Positions 20,831-31,737 of a stretch of 64,000 nucleotides of DNA are shown one piece after another. A model generated the notes under the pieces. That model had not been told where the DNA came from. It did not search any database and saw nothing but the letters and a program-made list of their open reading frames with translations. The stretch is taken from the NCBI GenBank assembly GCA_009363175.1, contig CP045205.1, forward strand, positions 4,712,001-4,776,000, given 5' to 3'. The position numbers and the translations under genes were made by a program. Position 1 is the stretch's first letter, and each line of letters begins with the position of its first letter. Source of the stretch: Citrobacter telavivensis (lineage in GTDB: Bacteria; Pseudomonadota; Gammaproteobacteria; Enterobacterales; Enterobacteriaceae).

Positions 20831-23260
20831 TTACGAATACTTTTTGGTCCGCCGCGTCGGTGCCGTGTTCGCCGGATCGTCCGGCCAGACATGTTTGGGA
20901 TAGCGCCCTTTCATCTCTTTTTGCACGTCGCGATACGAACCCTGCCAGAACGCAGCCAAATCCTGGGTTATCTGCAACGGTCGCTGCGCGGGGGACAAGA
21001 GCTCCAGAACCAGCGGCACGCGGCCCTCGGCGATGGTCGGCGTACGGGCCTCGCCAAACATCTCCTGCATTCTGACCGCCAGCGCCGGCGGATTATCGTC
21101 GTGATAACGAATGGCTATCCGGCTTCCCGTCGGCACAGTGTAATGTGTGGGTAACGAACTCACCAGACGTTGCTGCAGGGAATAATCCAGTAACCCGCTC
21201 AATGCCTGGTGAACATCCAGCGATTTCAGGCCGCGCAGCGAATGAACGCCGCTCATATGCGGCAGCAGCCAGTTCTCCAGCGTGGCCAGTAATGTCCTGT
21301 CGTCCACCGCAGGCCAGTCATACTCCGGCAGCCATTTCGCCGCACAGTGCAGGCGTAACCGCAGTTGTTCTGCCGCAGGCGTCCAGTTGAGCACGCTCAG
21401 GCCTTTATCGCGGATGCCGTTAAGCATCGCCAGATGCAGTTCTTCTTCGGACGGTTTTGCCAACGGCTGGACTTTGACCGTCAACTCCCCGACTCGCAGT
21501 CTGCGCCAGGCTTTCAGCGTCCCTTGCGCCTCATCCCACTCGACAGTATCAGACTGCTGTAACAACTCAGGACAACGCTGGATAAGCGCATCGATATCGA
21601 GCGGCAGCGCCAGCAGGATCCGCGCATCCGGCGACGCGCTGCCCTGTAATAACAGAGGCGCGATCAGCCATTCGTGCCGCCCCAGCGCATCATCAGCGTC
21701 CAGCGCCGCCCCCATACCATTTGCCAGTTGATAACGCCCGTCCTGGCTGCGTCGACGCGCAATGCGGTCGGCAAAGGCCTGAGCCAGCAACGGGGCTATA
21801 CGTGACGCATCCGCTTCGCCGTTGCGAACATTCAGACGCTTGAGAAGCTGCTGACTACGCTGTTGCCAGGCGGGCTGATGGCGGGAAAACGCCACGCCAA
21901 GATCGGTATTGCCCATCCGCGGTGGTTCCTCAAGAATCGCCGCCAGCTTTGCCGCCGTAGCCGCATCGTCGGGTGTGGAAGCACTGACTAACATCGCGGC
22001 CAGCCGCGGATCGTTACCCAACGCCGCCATTTTTTGCCCCGTCGTACTGAGCTGCTCGCCCTCCAGCGCCCCCAGCATGTGCAGTAATCGTTTCGCCGCC
22101 TGTAAGTTGACAGCAGGCGGTAGATCCAGCCAGGTGAGTTGCGCGGGATCGCGACATCCCCACAGCAGCAATTCCATCAGTAGACCGGAGAGATCGCTGT
22201 GCAAAATTTCAGGATCCCCTTGTACTGCAGCGCGTTCCGCCTGCTCTTTGGCAATCAGATGCAGACAGATACCCGGCTCCAGACGTCCAGCCCGCCCGGC
22301 GCGCTGGGTCATGGAAGCATGACTGATGCGCTGGGTGATAAGCCGGGTCAACCCGGTGCGCGCGTCAAACCGCGCCACCCGCTCCTGCGCGCAGTCAACC
22401 ACCAGGCGAATCCCCTCAATGGTCAGACTGGTCTCCGCAATATTGGTCGCCAGCACAACTTTACGCATGCCTTGCGGAGCAGGCAAAATCGCTTTGCGCT
22501 GCTCGCTAAGCGACAGTGCGCCATAGAGCGGACACAGCATTACATCACTACCGACTCGCGCACTTAATTGCTCCTGTACGCGCAGGATCTCCCCGACGCC
22601 GGGTAAAAACAGCAGCAGCGAGCCGGGCTCTTTGCGCAGCAGTTCGGCACAAGCGACCGCCACGGCTTCGTCGAAACGCAACTGCGATGCCAGCGGCTGA
22701 TAACGGCGCTCAACGGGAAAGGCACGCCCTTCAGAAACGATCGCCGGCGCATCCGGCAGGCACTGTTGCAGGCGATCGTTATCCAGCGTGGCGGACATGA
22801 TCAGCAGCTTAAGATCGTCGCGCAGTCCTTGCTGCACGTCCAGCAGCAGCGCCAGCGCGAGATCTGCCTGCACGCTGCGTTCGTGAAATTCGTCGAGGAT
22901 CACCAGTCCCACACCGCTGAGCTCCGGATCGCGCTGGATCATACGCGTCAGTACCCCTTCGGTGACCACCTCAAGCCGCGTTGCTGGCCCGACGCAGGAT
23001 TGCGCCCGCATCCGGTAGCCAACCGTCTCACCGGGCTTTTCATCGAGCAGTTCCGCAAGCCTTTGTGCCACGTTACGCGCTGCCAGACGACGCGGCTCCA
23101 GCAGGATAATCCGCCCTTCGATACCCTTATGCGCCAGAAACTGTAGCGGCAACCAGGTTGACTTACCGGCTCCCGTCGGCGCGCTCAGCAGTACCTGTGG
23201 CGCAGAATCCAGGGCAGTAAGCAATTCAGGCAGTACAGCAGCAACAGGTAACGACGTCAC
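20831..23260 (-). CDS. hrpB: ATP-dependent helicase HrpB
   Basis: HrpB (809 aa) is a DExH-box helicase of the HrpA/HrpB family whose cellular role in enterics is poorly defined. Walker A is SAPTGAGKST, motif II DEFHER, motif III SATLDN, and motif VI is in MTQRAGRAGR. The HrpB C-terminal domain ends in PTRRTKKYS. The reading frame continues 15 codons upstream, but the GTG at 23260 has CTGGAG seven bases before it and gives the curated E. coli length. It is divergent from thpR. Confidence 0.93.
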   Translation of the reverse strand: MTSLPVAAVLPELLTALDSAPQVLLSAPTGAGKSTWLPLQFLAHKGIEGRIILLEPRRLAARNVAQRLAELLDEKPGETVGYRMRAQSCVGPATRLEVVTEGVLTRMIQRDPELSGVGLVILDEFHERSVQADLALALLLDVQQGLRDDLKLLIMSATLDNDRLQQCLPDAPAIVSEGRAFPVERRYQPLASQLRFDEAVAVACAELLRKEPGSLLLFLPGVGEILRVQEQLSARVGSDVMLCPLYGALSLSEQRKAILPAPQGMRKVVLATNIAETSLTIEGIRLVVDCAQERVARFDARTGLTRLITQRISHASMTQRAGRAGRLEPGICLHLIAKEQAERAAVQGDPEILHSDLSGLLMELLLWGCRDPAQLTWLDLPPAVNLQAAKRLLHMLGALEGEQLSTTGQKMAALGNDPRLAAMLVSASTPDDAATAAKLAAILEEPPRMGNTDLGVAFSRHQPAWQQRSQQLLKRLNVRNGEADASRIAPLLAQAFADRIARRRSQDGRYQLANGMGAALDADDALGRHEWLIAPLLLQGSASPDARILLALPLDIDALIQRCPELLQQSDTVEWDEAQGTLKAWRRLRVGELTVKVQPLAKPSEEELHLAMLNGIRDKGLSVLNWTPAAEQLRLRLHCAAKWLPEYDWPAVDDRTLLATLENWLLPHMSGVHSLRGLKSLDVHQALSGLLDYSLQQRLVSSLPTHYTVPTGSRIAIRYHDDNPPALAVRMQEMFGEARTPTIAEGRVPLVLELLSPAQRPLQITQDLAAFWQGSYRDVQKEMKGRYPKHVWPDDPANTAPTRRTKKYS

Positions 23261-23333
23261 AAATGGCTCCAGAGGGTTAACATTCTTCGCGCCGCATTGT
23301 AGCATCGCGTTAATTCATAACCGAGTACCTAAG

Positions 23334-23864
23334 ATGTCTGAGCCGAAACGGCTGTTTTTTGCCATCGAACTGCCCGCCACGGTACGTGAGCAACTTATCT
23401 CGTGGCGGGCGGCTAATTTCCTCCCGGAGGCGGGGCGCCCCGTCGCGGCCGAGAACCTGCATTTAACGCTGGCGTTTTTAGGCGATGTGAGCGCTGACAA
23501 ACAACAGGCGCTGATTGCCCTTGCCGGTCGCATTCGTCAGCCCGGGTTTACGCTCAGTCTGGATGATGCCGGACAGTGGTTACGCTCTCGCGTAGTCTGG
23601 CTGGGGACACGTCAGTCCCCGCGCGGGCTGTTGCAACTGGCAAATATTCTGCGGGCCCAGGCGGCGCGCAGCGGGTGTTATCAAAGTCCGCAGCCGTTTC
23701 ATCCACACGTGACGCTACTGCGCGACGCCAGTCACGCCGTGGCGATCCCGCCGCCTGGCTTTTGCTGGTCATTTCCGGTGACGGAATTTGCCCTGTATGC
23801 CTCCTCTTTTTCCCGAGGACGCACGCGTTACGCCAAACTTCAGCGCTGGACGCTCACCGAATAA
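23334..23864 (+). CDS. thpR: RNA 2',3'-cyclic phosphodiesterase (2'-5' RNA ligase family)
   Basis: ThpR (LigT, 176 aa) belongs to the 2H phosphoesterase superfamily. The two defining HxT motifs are present, LHLTLAFLG near residue 43 and HPHVTLLR near 125, with a similar length to E. coli. In vitro the family hydrolyses 2',3'-cyclic phosphates and can join tRNA half-molecules through a 2'-5' bond; the physiological substrate is uncertain. It starts 73 bp from divergent hrpB and is followed after 15 bp by sfsA, so the two are probably co-transcribed. Confidence 0.93.
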   Translation: MSEPKRLFFAIELPATVREQLISWRAANFLPEAGRPVAAENLHLTLAFLGDVSADKQQALIALAGRIRQPGFTLSLDDAGQWLRSRVVWLGTRQSPRGLLQLANILRAQAARSGCYQSPQPFHPHVTLLRDASHAVAIPPPGFCWSFPVTEFALYASSFSRGRTRYAKLQRWTLTE

Positions 23865-23879
23865 TCAAGGACATGCGCG

Positions 23880-24584
23880 ATGCAATTTACTCCCCCTCTC
23901 CAGCGCGCGACGCTGGTTCAGCGATATAAACGCTTTTTAGCCGATGTGATCACACCTGACGGGACTGAACTCACGCTACACTGCCCCAATACCGGGGCGA
24001 TGACGGGGTGTGCAACGCCCGGTGATACGATCTGGTATTCGACGTCGGAGAATATCAAACGCAAATATCCACACACCTGGGAATTAACCCAAACCCAGAC
24101 GGGCGCGTTAATTTGTGTTAATACGCTATGGGCTAACAGACTGACGAAAGAGGCCATTGAACAGGGACGAGTTTCAGAACTTTCAGGTTATTCCACGCTG
24201 AAAAGCGAAGTAAAATACGGCGCCGAACGGAGCCGCATTGATTTTATGTTACAGGCAGATTCACGGCCTGACTGCTATATTGAAGTGAAATCGGTAACGT
24301 TAGCGGAAAAGGATTTTGGTTATTTTCCCGATGCCATCACTGAACGAGGTCAGAAACATCTTCGGGAACTGATGAGCGTAGCGGCTGAGGGCAAACGCGC
24401 AGTGATTTTCTTTGCCGTCCTGCACTCCGCCATTACACGGTTTTCACCCGCGCGCCATATTGACGCGAAATATGCGCAACTATTGTTCGAAGCACAGCGT
24501 AAGGGGGTAGAAATTCTGGTTTATAAAGCGGAACTTTCTGCCGATAGTATGACTCTGATAGAGCCATTAACTGTCACTTTATAG
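23880..24584 (+). CDS. sfsA: Sugar fermentation stimulation protein SfsA
   Basis: SfsA (234 aa) was found in E. coli as a multicopy stimulator of mal gene expression; it binds DNA non-specifically in reports on the family. The sequence has an N-terminal OB-like part ([14 protein letters not shown]) and a PD-(D/E)XK nuclease-like core ([13 protein letters not shown]... [12 protein letters not shown]), where the D and ExK residues are conserved. No membrane segment is visible. It lies between thpR (15 bp gap) and dksA (177 bp gap containing the dksA control region). Confidence 0.92.
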   Translation: MQFTPPLQRATLVQRYKRFLADVITPDGTELTLHCPNTGAMTGCATPGDTIWYSTSENIKRKYPHTWELTQTQTGALICVNTLWANRLTKEAIEQGRVSELSGYSTLKSEVKYGAERSRIDFMLQADSRPDCYIEVKSVTLAEKDFGYFPDAITERGQKHLRELMSVAAEGKRAVIFFAVLHSAITRFSPARHIDAKYAQLLFEAQRKGVEILVYKAELSADSMTLIEPLTVTL

Positions 24585-24761
24585 TGTTGTAAACAATTGG
24601 TTATTTAGTATTCTGGTCGCGTGCGCAAATACGCTTTTCCTCACAGGGTTGTCAAGTGTTACGTTTAGTTAATTGCTATCCGGAAAAGCATCTGCTATTT
24701 ATAGCGACCTGATTTTTCCCCCGAACATGGGGATCGATAGTGCGTGTTAAGGAGAAGCAAC

Positions 24762-25217
24762 ATGCAAGAAGGGCAAAACCGTAAAACATCGTCCCTGAGT
24801 ATTCTCGCCATCGCTGGGGTGGAGCCGTACCAGGAGAAACCGGGCGAAGAGTATATGAACGAAGCCCAGCTGTCGCACTTCAGGCGTATTCTTGAAGCAT
24901 GGCGTAATCAACTTAGGGATGAAGTCGATCGCACCGTTACTCATATGCAGGATGAAGCTGCCAACTTCCCGGACCCGGTAGACCGTGCCGCACAGGAAGA
25001 AGAGTTCAGCCTCGAACTGCGTAACCGTGACCGTGAGCGCAAACTGATCAAAAAGATCGAGAAAACGCTGAAGAAGGTTGAAGACGAAGATTTCGGCTAC
25101 TGCGAATCCTGCGGTGTAGAAATTGGTATTCGTCGCCTGGAAGCGCGTCCAACAGCCGATCTGTGCATCGACTGCAAAACGCTGGCTGAAATTCGCGAAA
25201 AACAAATGGCTGGCTAA
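24762..25217 (+). CDS. dksA: RNA polymerase-binding transcription factor DksA
   Basis: DksA (151 aa) binds the secondary channel of RNA polymerase and with ppGpp drives the stringent response. The coiled-coil tip Asp residues are in [10 protein letters not shown] (positions about 71 and 74). The C4 zinc finger is CESC...CIDC near the C-terminus. The ATG at 24762 follows AAGGAGAAGC; the six extra upstream codons are not used. It is followed by a terminator-like stem and then gluQ, which is co-transcribed with dksA in E. coli. Confidence 0.98.
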   Translation: MQEGQNRKTSSLSILAIAGVEPYQEKPGEEYMNEAQLSHFRRILEAWRNQLRDEVDRTVTHMQDEAANFPDPVDRAAQEEEFSLELRNRDRERKLIKKIEKTLKKVEDEDFGYCESCGVEIGIRRLEARPTADLCIDCKTLAEIREKQMAG

Positions 25218-25240
25218 GGCCTGGCGTTTGAAACGTTTAC

Positions 25241-25273
25241 AACAGGCGGGGCTTTCCCCGCCTGTTCATTTTT
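25241..25273 (+). terminator. Stem-loop between dksA and gluQ
   Basis: An 11-bp perfect stem AACAGGCGGGG / CCCCGCCTGTT with a CTTT loop is followed by CATTTTTAC. It probably attenuates read-through from dksA into gluQ, whose ATG lies 16 bp after the stem. Confidence 0.8.
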
Positions 25274-25281
25274 ACGCAAAG

Positions 25282-26178
25282 ATGACTGACTCACACTACA
25301 TTGGCCGATTCGCCCCGTCACCTTCTGGTGAACTGCACTTTGGCTCCCTCATTGCTGCGCTGGGCAGTTACTTACAGGCTCGCGCCCGTCAGGGAATATG
25401 GCGAGTACGTATAGAAGATATTGATCCTCCTCGTGAAGTTCCCGGTGCCGCAGACACGATTCTGCGTCAACTGGAACATTACGGCCTGCACTGGGATGGC
25501 GACATTTTATGGCAGTCACAGCGCCATGACGCCTACCGCGACGCGCTCGCCTGGTTATACGACCGGGGGCTGAGCTACTACTGCACCTGTACCCGTGCGC
25601 GCGTCCAGAGCATTGGCGGAATTTATGATGGTCACTGCCGCGAGTTGCATAACGGACCGGCGCAAGCGGCGGTTCGTATCAAACAGCAGCATCCCGTCAC
25701 CCGTTTTTACGATCGACTTCGCGGTGACATTCAGGCTGACGAACGTCTGGCGAGAGAAGATTTTATTATCCATCGCCGTGATGGACTGTTCGCCTATAAC
25801 CTGGCGGTGGTGGTGGACGATCACTTTCAGGGTGTCAGCGAAATCGTGCGCGGCGCCGATTTGATAGAACCGACGGTACGACAAATCTCGCTGTACCAGC
25901 AGTTCGGCTGGACGCCTCCGGACTATATTCATCTGCCGCTGGCGCTCAATGAACAAGGCGCTAAACTGTCCAAACAGAATCATGCCCCTGCCTTGCCGCA
26001 AGGCGATCCGCGTCCCGTTCTCATGGACGCGCTGCGCTTTCTTGGGCAGCAGGGTGATGTGCCGTGGCAGGAGATGCACGTCGACGAGATCCTGGCATCC
26101 GCCGTGGCAAACTGGACGCTTTCGACGGTACCTGAATCGGCGATTGTAAATCCGGCATTCTCAAATACGTCGTGCTGA
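25282..26178 (+). CDS. gluQ: Glutamyl-Q tRNA(Asp) synthetase
   Basis: GluQ-RS (YadB, 298 aa) is a GluRS paralogue without an anticodon-binding domain. It attaches glutamate to queuosine in the wobble position of tRNA(Asp). The class I HIGH-like motif is in [14 protein letters not shown] and the KMSKS-like motif in GAKLSKQNH. Zinc-ligand cysteines are in YCTCTRAR and YDGHCR. The frame is open back into dksA, but the ATG at 25282 ([10 protein letters not shown]) matches the homologue. It is followed by pcnB after 80 bp. Confidence 0.95.
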   Translation: MTDSHYIGRFAPSPSGELHFGSLIAALGSYLQARARQGIWRVRIEDIDPPREVPGAADTILRQLEHYGLHWDGDILWQSQRHDAYRDALAWLYDRGLSYYCTCTRARVQSIGGIYDGHCRELHNGPAQAAVRIKQQHPVTRFYDRLRGDIQADERLAREDFIIHRRDGLFAYNLAVVVDDHFQGVSEIVRGADLIEPTVRQISLYQQFGWTPPDYIHLPLALNEQGAKLSKQNHAPALPQGDPRPVLMDALRFLGQQGDVPWQEMHVDEILASAVANWTLSTVPESAIVNPAFSNTSC

Positions 26179-26258
26179 GCTATGATTAGCCGCTATTTTT
26201 ACACAGCAAATGATTTGAACTGAATTCTGAATATTGTTTGACACTACCGAGGTGCACT

Positions 26259-27656
26259 ATTTTTACCCGAGTCGCTAATTTTTGCCGCAAGGTGCTAAGC
26301 CGCGAAGAGAGCGAGGCCGAAATTGCCGTCGCCCGTCCGCGTATGACGGTCATCCCGCGCGAGCAGCACGCTATTTCACGCAAAGATATCAGTGAAAATG
26401 CCCTGAAGGTAATGTACAGGCTGAATAAAGCGGGATACGAAGCCTGGCTGGTTGGCGGAGGCGTCCGCGACCTTCTGCTTGGCAAAAAACCGAAAGATTT
26501 TGACGTCACGACCAATGCGACGCCAGACCAGGTGCGCAAACTGTTCCGTAACTGCCGCCTTGTAGGCCGCCGTTTCCGTCTGGCGCACGTCATGTTTGGC
26601 CCGGAAATTATTGAAGTCGCCACCTTTCGTGGTCATCACGAAGGCAGCGAAAGCGACCGTACCACGTCCCAACGCGGACAAAACGGTATGCTGCTGCGCG
26701 ACAACATTTTCGGCTCCATCGAAGAAGACGCCCAGCGCCGTGACTTCACCATTAACAGCCTTTATTACAGCGTCGCTGATTTTACCGTTCGCGACTATGT
26801 CGGCGGTATGCAGGATCTGGAAGATGGTGTGATTCGCCTGATCGGCAATCCGGAAACCCGCTACCGCGAAGATCCGGTGCGGATGCTGCGCGCCGTGCGT
26901 TTCGCAGCGAAGCTCGACATGAAGATTAGCCCGGAAACGGCAGAGCCGATCCCGCGCCTGGCCACGCTGCTCAACGATATCCCGCCCGCGCGCCTGTTCG
27001 AAGAGGCGTTGAAGCTATTGCAGGCGGGCTACGGCTATGAAACCTATAAAAAACTGCGCGAATACAGCCTGTTCCAGCCACTGTTCCCGACCATCACTCG
27101 TTATTTCACCGAGAATGGCGACAGCGCAATGGAACGCATCATCGCGCAGGTGCTGAAAAATACCGATAACCGCATCCATAACGACATGCGCGTTAATCCG
27201 GCCTTCCTGTTTGCCGCGATGTTCTGGTATCCGCTGCTGGAAATGGCGCAGAAAATCGCCCAGGAAAGCGGTCTGGCCTACTATGACGCGTTCGCGCTGG
27301 CGATGAACGAAGTGCTGGATGAGGCCTGCCGTTCGCTGGCGATCCCGAAACGTCTCACCTCGCTGACGCGCGATATCTGGCAGTTGCAACTGCGGATGTC
27401 CCGTCGCCAGGGTAAGCGCGCGTGGAAGCTGATGGAACATCCGAAATTCCGCGCCGCGTATGATTTACTCGCCCTGCGTGCCGAAGTGGAAAACAATGCC
27501 GAACTGCAGCGTCTGGCGCAGTGGTGGGGCGAATTCCAGGTTTCTGCACCACCAGAGCAAAAAGGCATGCTGAACGAGCTGGATGAAGATCCGTCACCGC
27601 GCCGTCGGCACCGTCGTCCGCGCAAGCGCGCGCCGCGTCGTGAAGGAACGGCATGA
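26259..27656 (+). CDS. pcnB: Poly(A) polymerase I, ATT start codon
   Basis: PcnB (465 aa) adds 3' poly(A) tails to RNA and thereby promotes decay, including control of ColE1-type plasmid copy number. The nucleotidyltransferase core shows [20 protein letters not shown] with the two catalytic Asp residues, and the C-terminus is very basic ([14 protein letters not shown]). No ATG fits the N-terminus. A GAGGTG ribosome site at 26249 leads to ATT at 26259, then TTTACCCGAGTC, which is exactly the reported AUU start of E. coli pcnB. The 3' end overlaps folK by 4 bp (ATGA). Confidence 0.93.
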   Translation: MFTRVANFCRKVLSREESEAEIAVARPRMTVIPREQHAISRKDISENALKVMYRLNKAGYEAWLVGGGVRDLLLGKKPKDFDVTTNATPDQVRKLFRNCRLVGRRFRLAHVMFGPEIIEVATFRGHHEGSESDRTTSQRGQNGMLLRDNIFGSIEEDAQRRDFTINSLYYSVADFTVRDYVGGMQDLEDGVIRLIGNPETRYREDPVRMLRAVRFAAKLDMKISPETAEPIPRLATLLNDIPPARLFEEALKLLQAGYGYETYKKLREYSLFQPLFPTITRYFTENGDSAMERIIAQVLKNTDNRIHNDMRVNPAFLFAAMFWYPLLEMAQKIAQESGLAYYDAFALAMNEVLDEACRSLAIPKRLTSLTRDIWQLQLRMSRRQGKRAWKLMEHPKFRAAYDLLALRAEVENNAELQRLAQWWGEFQVSAPPEQKGMLNELDEDPSPRRRHRRPRKRAPRREGTA

Positions 27657-28132
27657 CCCTCGTTTATATCGCGCTGGGCAGCAACCTGGCCTCTCCTCTG
27701 GAGCAGGTCAATGCTGCCGTCAACGCGATACGTGAGCTCCCTGAAAGCCGGGTCGTTGCCGTCTCTTCCTTTTACCGAACCCCGCCGCTGGGTCCGCAGG
27801 ATCAGCCCGATTACCTGAACGCCGCCGTGGCGCTGGAAACGACGCTTGAGCCAGAAACATTGCTCGATCACACCCAGCGCATTGAACTTCAGCAAGGCCG
27901 GGTACGTAAAGCCGAACGCTGGGGACCACGCACGTTAGATCTGGACATCATGTTGTTTGGCGATCGCATCATCAACAGCGAGCGGTTAACCGTGCCGCAC
28001 TACGACATGAAAAACCGTGGTTTTATGCTCTGGCCGCTGTTTGAAATCGCCCCTGACCTGCACTTCCCTGACGGCATCTCACTGCAACAGGTACTCACTC
28101 ACCTCGGCGCAGAAAAACCCGCTCGCTGGTAA
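27653..28132 (+). CDS. folK: 6-hydroxymethyl-7,8-dihydropterin pyrophosphokinase
   Basis: FolK (HPPK, 159 aa) transfers pyrophosphate from ATP to hydroxymethyl-dihydropterin, the step before dihydropteroate synthase in folate synthesis. The family signature [15 protein letters not shown] with its two metal-binding Asp residues is intact, as is the N-terminal IALGSNL. It is translationally coupled to pcnB through an ATGA overlap and lies 120 bp before panB, the same order as in E. coli. Confidence 0.97.
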   Translation: MTLVYIALGSNLASPLEQVNAAVNAIRELPESRVVAVSSFYRTPPLGPQDQPDYLNAAVALETTLEPETLLDHTQRIELQQGRVRKAERWGPRTLDLDIMLFGDRIINSERLTVPHYDMKNRGFMLWPLFEIAPDLHFPDGISLQQVLTHLGAEKPARW

Positions 28133-28252
28133 TCACGCGCGTCTTTCTTCACGTTTGTTCTTTTCACGCCTGACTGCTGCTTAAATCAATTGCCCCACTG
28201 AATGTGACTGTTAAAATGCCGGTAAATATGACGTTCACCATCAGGAAATGTT

Positions 28253-29044
28253 ATGAAACCGACCACCATCTCACTGTTGCAGAAGTGCAAACAAGAGAAA
28301 AAACGCTTCGCCACCATTACTGCCTATGACTACAGCTTCGCCAGACTGTTTGCCGACGAAGGGATCAATGTGATGCTGGTCGGAGATTCCCTGGGGATGA
28401 CGGTGCAAGGGCATGACTCCACCCTGCCGGTTACCGTTGAAGATATCGCTTACCACACGCGTGCGGTGCGTCGCGGCGCGCCGAATTGCCTGCTGCTCGC
28501 CGATCTGCCGTTTATGGCTTATGCGACGCCGGAACAGGCCTTTGAAAATTCGGCCATCGTCATGCGCGCGGGCGCGAACATGGTCAAGATTGAAGGCGGC
28601 GCCTGGCTGGTAGATACCGTGAAAATGCTCACCGAGCGCGCGGTACCCGTCTGCGGACACTTAGGGTTGACGCCACAGTCGGTCAATATCTTTGGTGGCT
28701 ATAAAATTCAGGGCCGTGGCGATGCCGGACAGGTTTTGCTGGACGATGCCCTGGCGCTGGAAGCCGCAGGCGCGCAACTCATTGTGCTGGAATGCGTCCC
28801 GGTTGAGTTGGCCAGGCGCGTGACTGACGCGCTTTCCATTCCGGTCATCGGCATCGGTGCCGGTAACGTCACCGACGGACAAATCTTAGTGATGCACGAC
28901 GCCTTTGGCATCACCGGCGGCCATATTCCGAAATTTGCCAAAAATTTCCTTACGGAAGCAGGCGACATGCGCGCCGCGGTACGGCAGTATATTGCCGAGG
29001 TTGAGTCCGGCGTCTATCCGGGCGAAGAACACAGTTTCCATTAA
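28253..29044 (+). CDS. panB: 3-methyl-2-oxobutanoate hydroxymethyltransferase
   Basis: PanB (263 aa) makes ketopantoate from 2-oxoisovalerate and 5,10-methylene-tetrahydrofolate, the first step of pantothenate synthesis. The Mg2+-binding Asp residues are in MLVGDSLGM and in LLADLPFM. The PanB-typical [15 protein letters not shown] and HDAFGI segments follow. A SAM or metal-cofactor fold other than the TIM barrel is not expected. It stands 11 bp upstream of panC, with which it forms an operon. Confidence 0.97.
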   Translation: MKPTTISLLQKCKQEKKRFATITAYDYSFARLFADEGINVMLVGDSLGMTVQGHDSTLPVTVEDIAYHTRAVRRGAPNCLLLADLPFMAYATPEQAFENSAIVMRAGANMVKIEGGAWLVDTVKMLTERAVPVCGHLGLTPQSVNIFGGYKIQGRGDAGQVLLDDALALEAAGAQLIVLECVPVELARRVTDALSIPVIGIGAGNVTDGQILVMHDAFGITGGHIPKFAKNFLTEAGDMRAAVRQYIAEVESGVYPGEEHSFH

Positions 29045-29055
29045 GGAGTCTTGTT

Positions 29056-29910
29056 GTGCTGATTATTGAAACCCTGCCACTGCTGCGTCAGCATATCCGC
29101 AGAGCCCGTCAGGAAGGTAAGCGCATTGCGCTGGTGCCGACGATGGGCAACCTGCATGATGGTCACATGAAGCTGGTTGATGAAGCGACAGCCCGTGCGG
29201 ACATCGTGGTGGTGAGTATTTTCGTTAACCCGATGCAGTTTGACCGTCCGGACGATCTGGTGCGCTACCCGCGCACGCTGCAGGAAGACTGCGAAAAACT
29301 GAACAAGCGTAAAGTGGATTTCGTCTTTGCCCCCGCGCCGGACCAAATCTATCCCCAGGGCACCGACGGGCAGACGTACGTTGATGTCCCCGGCCTCTCG
29401 ACGATGCTGGAAGGCGCTAGCCGTCCGGGTCATTTCCGTGGTGTTTCAACCATCGTCAGCAAGCTGTTCAATCTGGTACAGCCGGACGTCGCTTGCTTTG
29501 GCGAGAAGGACTTCCAGCAACTGGCGCTGATCCGCAAAATGGTTGCCGATATGGGCTACGACATCGACATCGTCGGTGTACCGATTATTCGCGCCAAAGA
29601 CGGTTTAGCCCTGAGTTCGCGTAACGGTTATCTGACGGCCGAACAACGTAAAATCGCCCCCGGTTTGTACAAAGTGATGAGCCGCATCGGTGAAAAGTTG
29701 CAGGCCGGCGAGCGTGAACTGGAAGAGATTATTGCCATCGCTGAACAGGAATTGACGGAAAAAGGCTTCCGCCCCGATGATATTCAGATCCGCGATGCTG
29801 ACACGCTGCTTGAACTGACCGAAAGCAGCCAGCGAGCCGTGATTCTGGTTGCTGCGTGGCTCGGTCAGGCTCGGTTAATCGACAATCAGACGGTTGCATT
29901 AACCCAGTAG
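29056..29910 (+). CDS. panC: Pantothenate synthetase (GTG start)
   Basis: PanC (284 aa) condenses pantoate with beta-alanine using ATP. The nucleotidyl-transferase HIGH-type motif is in [11 protein letters not shown] and the KMSKS-like motif in ALSSRNGYL; the substrate-binding FGEKDFQQL is also present. The start is GTG at 29056, with AAGGAG 7 bp upstream; the neighbouring TTG is out of frame. Beta-alanine comes from PanD encoded 150 bp downstream. No yadD-like transposase gene intervenes, unlike in E. coli K-12. Confidence 0.96.
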   Translation: MLIIETLPLLRQHIRRARQEGKRIALVPTMGNLHDGHMKLVDEATARADIVVVSIFVNPMQFDRPDDLVRYPRTLQEDCEKLNKRKVDFVFAPAPDQIYPQGTDGQTYVDVPGLSTMLEGASRPGHFRGVSTIVSKLFNLVQPDVACFGEKDFQQLALIRKMVADMGYDIDIVGVPIIRAKDGLALSSRNGYLTAEQRKIAPGLYKVMSRIGEKLQAGERELEEIIAIAEQELTEKGFRPDDIQIRDADTLLELTESSQRAVILVAAWLGQARLIDNQTVALTQ

Positions 29911-29925
29911 ACAGGGGTTAAAAAT

Positions 29926-29973
29926 CAGGCAATACTGCCTGAGAAAATTCTCAAAGCAGGTTTCGACCTGCTT
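29926..29973 (+). other. Three consecutive stem-loops between panC and panD
   Basis: The gap holds CAGGC/GCCTG (29926-29941), then GAGAA/TTCTC, then a perfect 7-bp stem AAGCAGG/CCTGCTT (29954-29973). They may shape the mRNA end of panBC or panD expression, but none carries a strong U run. Confidence 0.5.
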
Positions 29974-30060
29974 CGTTAACAACTGAACACACTCGGAATG
30001 ACTCAGGCGCACCCAATACAGAGGCGGCCTGAATGATGAAGAGTCTTTAAGGTAGACGTT

Positions 30061-30441
30061 ATGATTCGCACAATGCTGCAGGGCAAACTCCACCGCGTGA
30101 AAGTGACTCAGGCGGACCTGCACTATGAAGGTTCCTGCGCCATCGATCAGGATTTCCTGGATGCCGCCGGGATCCTCGAAAATGAAGCCATTGATATCTG
30201 GAACGTGAGCAACGGCAAGCGTTTCTCCACCTATGCCATTGCCGCCGAACGCGGTTCCAGAATCATCTCCGTCAATGGCGCGGCGGCACACTGTGCCAGC
30301 GTGGGCGATATTGTGATCATCGCCAGCTTCGTCACCATGTCTGACGAAGAAGCTCGCCGCTGGCAGCCGAAGGTCGCTTACTTCGAAGGCGACAACGAAA
30401 TGAAACGCACCGCGAAAGCGATTCCGGTTCAGGTTGCGTAA
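30061..30441 (+). CDS. panD: Aspartate 1-decarboxylase precursor
   Basis: PanD (126 aa) decarboxylates aspartate to beta-alanine for PanC. It is a pyruvoyl enzyme: the self-cleavage site Gly24-Ser25 is visible in HYEGSCAID, and cleavage gives a beta chain and an alpha chain with an N-terminal pyruvoyl group. In enterics maturation needs PanZ, encoded elsewhere. It is convergent with yadE; only 5 bp separate the two stop codons, so there is no room for an independent terminator. Confidence 0.97.
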   Translation: MIRTMLQGKLHRVKVTQADLHYEGSCAIDQDFLDAAGILENEAIDIWNVSNGKRFSTYAIAAERGSRIISVNGAAAHCASVGDIVIIASFVTMSDEEARRWQPKVAYFEGDNEMKRTAKAIPVQVA

Positions 30442-30446
30442 GCGAA

Positions 30447-31673
30447 CTACCCCTGCGGCTGATTGCTGATCAGCCGCGACATGGTTTCCAGTGAGTCCGT
30501 CCTTAAGATGTATAACCGTTTGAGTAAGAACGGATTATCCCCCGGTTTTACCTTCCCTTTCACCGTGGTCACCGCTAGGTGAAATCCAGCCTCTTCTGCC
30601 GCTTTCACTGCCGTCGCGTTATAACTGCCAAACGGATATGAAAGATAGAGCACGTGCGGATTAAACGGGGCCAGCGCACGCCGGGAGCGTTCAAAATCAT
30701 ACAGAATATTATGATGGCTACGGCTGAGCAGGATTGGGCGACGATTGCCATCGACCCGATGCAAAAAGTGCGTATGGGACTGAAAATCAAACACATCGCG
30801 GATGCCGTTGAGTTCTGAAATACTCATAAACTGCAGCGATTTGGGATCCCATTTTTGCGGACGAACTTTAATTCTCGACGAGATAATAAAGGCCGTGGCC
30901 TTCATCCCATACTGCTTCAGTACCGGATAGGCATAGCGGCTCACCGACTTCAGGCCGTCATCAAAGGTAATCACCACCGCCCGCGCAGGCAGGTTCAATT
31001 TATTGCGCACATAACCTTCCAGTTGAGTCATCGTCAGCGTGCTGTAACCGCGATCGCGCAGCCAGGTCATCTGGTTGCTGAAGGCGCGGACTGACGTGGT
31101 GGTGGAGGTATGACGAAAGCGCGTGTTCTCTTCATCGCGCAGAATATGGTGATAGGTCAGCACCGGCAGCCCGCGATCTTCCTGGGCGTCGAGCGCGCTT
31201 ATCCAGGCCAGTCGGTCACCAATGCGGATCTGATACCAGGTTTGATTCAGCCGGTCTTTGAGCTTACTGATGATGGGATAACGCAGGTTATCCGCCAGTA
31301 CGCCAAACGGCGCGCTGCCAACGTTCGGCGCATTATAGACGGGGGTGGCTTGCCAGGTGATCAGATTCTGGTTGCTGAGCGGTTTGTTGAGATCGCCGAG
31401 GCTGTCCTCAACGCGCTGTTTACCCTGCACCGGTTCCAGATGCCCCTTGTCGATAAACCCGGTGCCGAAGCCAAATTTGAATTCGTAATAGTCAGCAGCG
31501 ACCGGAATGACAGAAATAATCTGTCCGGCGCGAATATTTCCCACGGTCACCATGTCATCACCAATTTGCGCCCAAATAGCCGCATCTTCCGTGGTTTGCA
31601 TATAGCGAGCAGGCAACGCCGCACTGACTACTGTAGAGAGGGACAGCAGCAGCAGGAACAGATATTTCATCAT
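30447..31673 (-). CDS. yadE: Polysaccharide deacetylase family protein YadE
   Basis: YadE (408 aa from this start) is an exported protein with an N-terminal hydrophobic signal ([20 protein letters not shown]). An SH3-like region (about 25-150) follows, and then a NodB-type polysaccharide deacetylase domain with the metal-binding motifs VITFDDG and FQSHTHFLH. The substrate is unknown; the family removes acetyl groups from cell-surface glycans. The start is not certain: two adjacent ATG codons exist at 31673 and 31670 without a convincing ribosome site, and the frame extends 14 codons upstream. Confidence 0.85.
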   Translation of the reverse strand: MMKYLFLLLLSLSTVVSAALPARYMQTTEDAAIWAQIGDDMVTVGNIRAGQIISVIPVAADYYEFKFGFGTGFIDKGHLEPVQGKQRVEDSLGDLNKPLSNQNLITWQATPVYNAPNVGSAPFGVLADNLRYPIISKLKDRLNQTWYQIRIGDRLAWISALDAQEDRGLPVLTYHHILRDEENTRFRHTSTTTSVRAFSNQMTWLRDRGYSTLTMTQLEGYVRNKLNLPARAVVITFDDGLKSVSRYAYPVLKQYGMKATAFIISSRIKVRPQKWDPKSLQFMSISELNGIRDVFDFQSHTHFLHRVDGNRRPILLSRSHHNILYDFERSRRALAPFNPHVLYLSYPFGSYNATAVKAAEEAGFHLAVTTVKGKVKPGDNPFLLKRLYILRTDSLETMSRLISNQPQG

Positions 31674-31737
31674 TAACGATAACCGGGGCAAGAAACAACG
31701 CAACGATTGTACCAATTCATCTCATTAATAAGAATGA

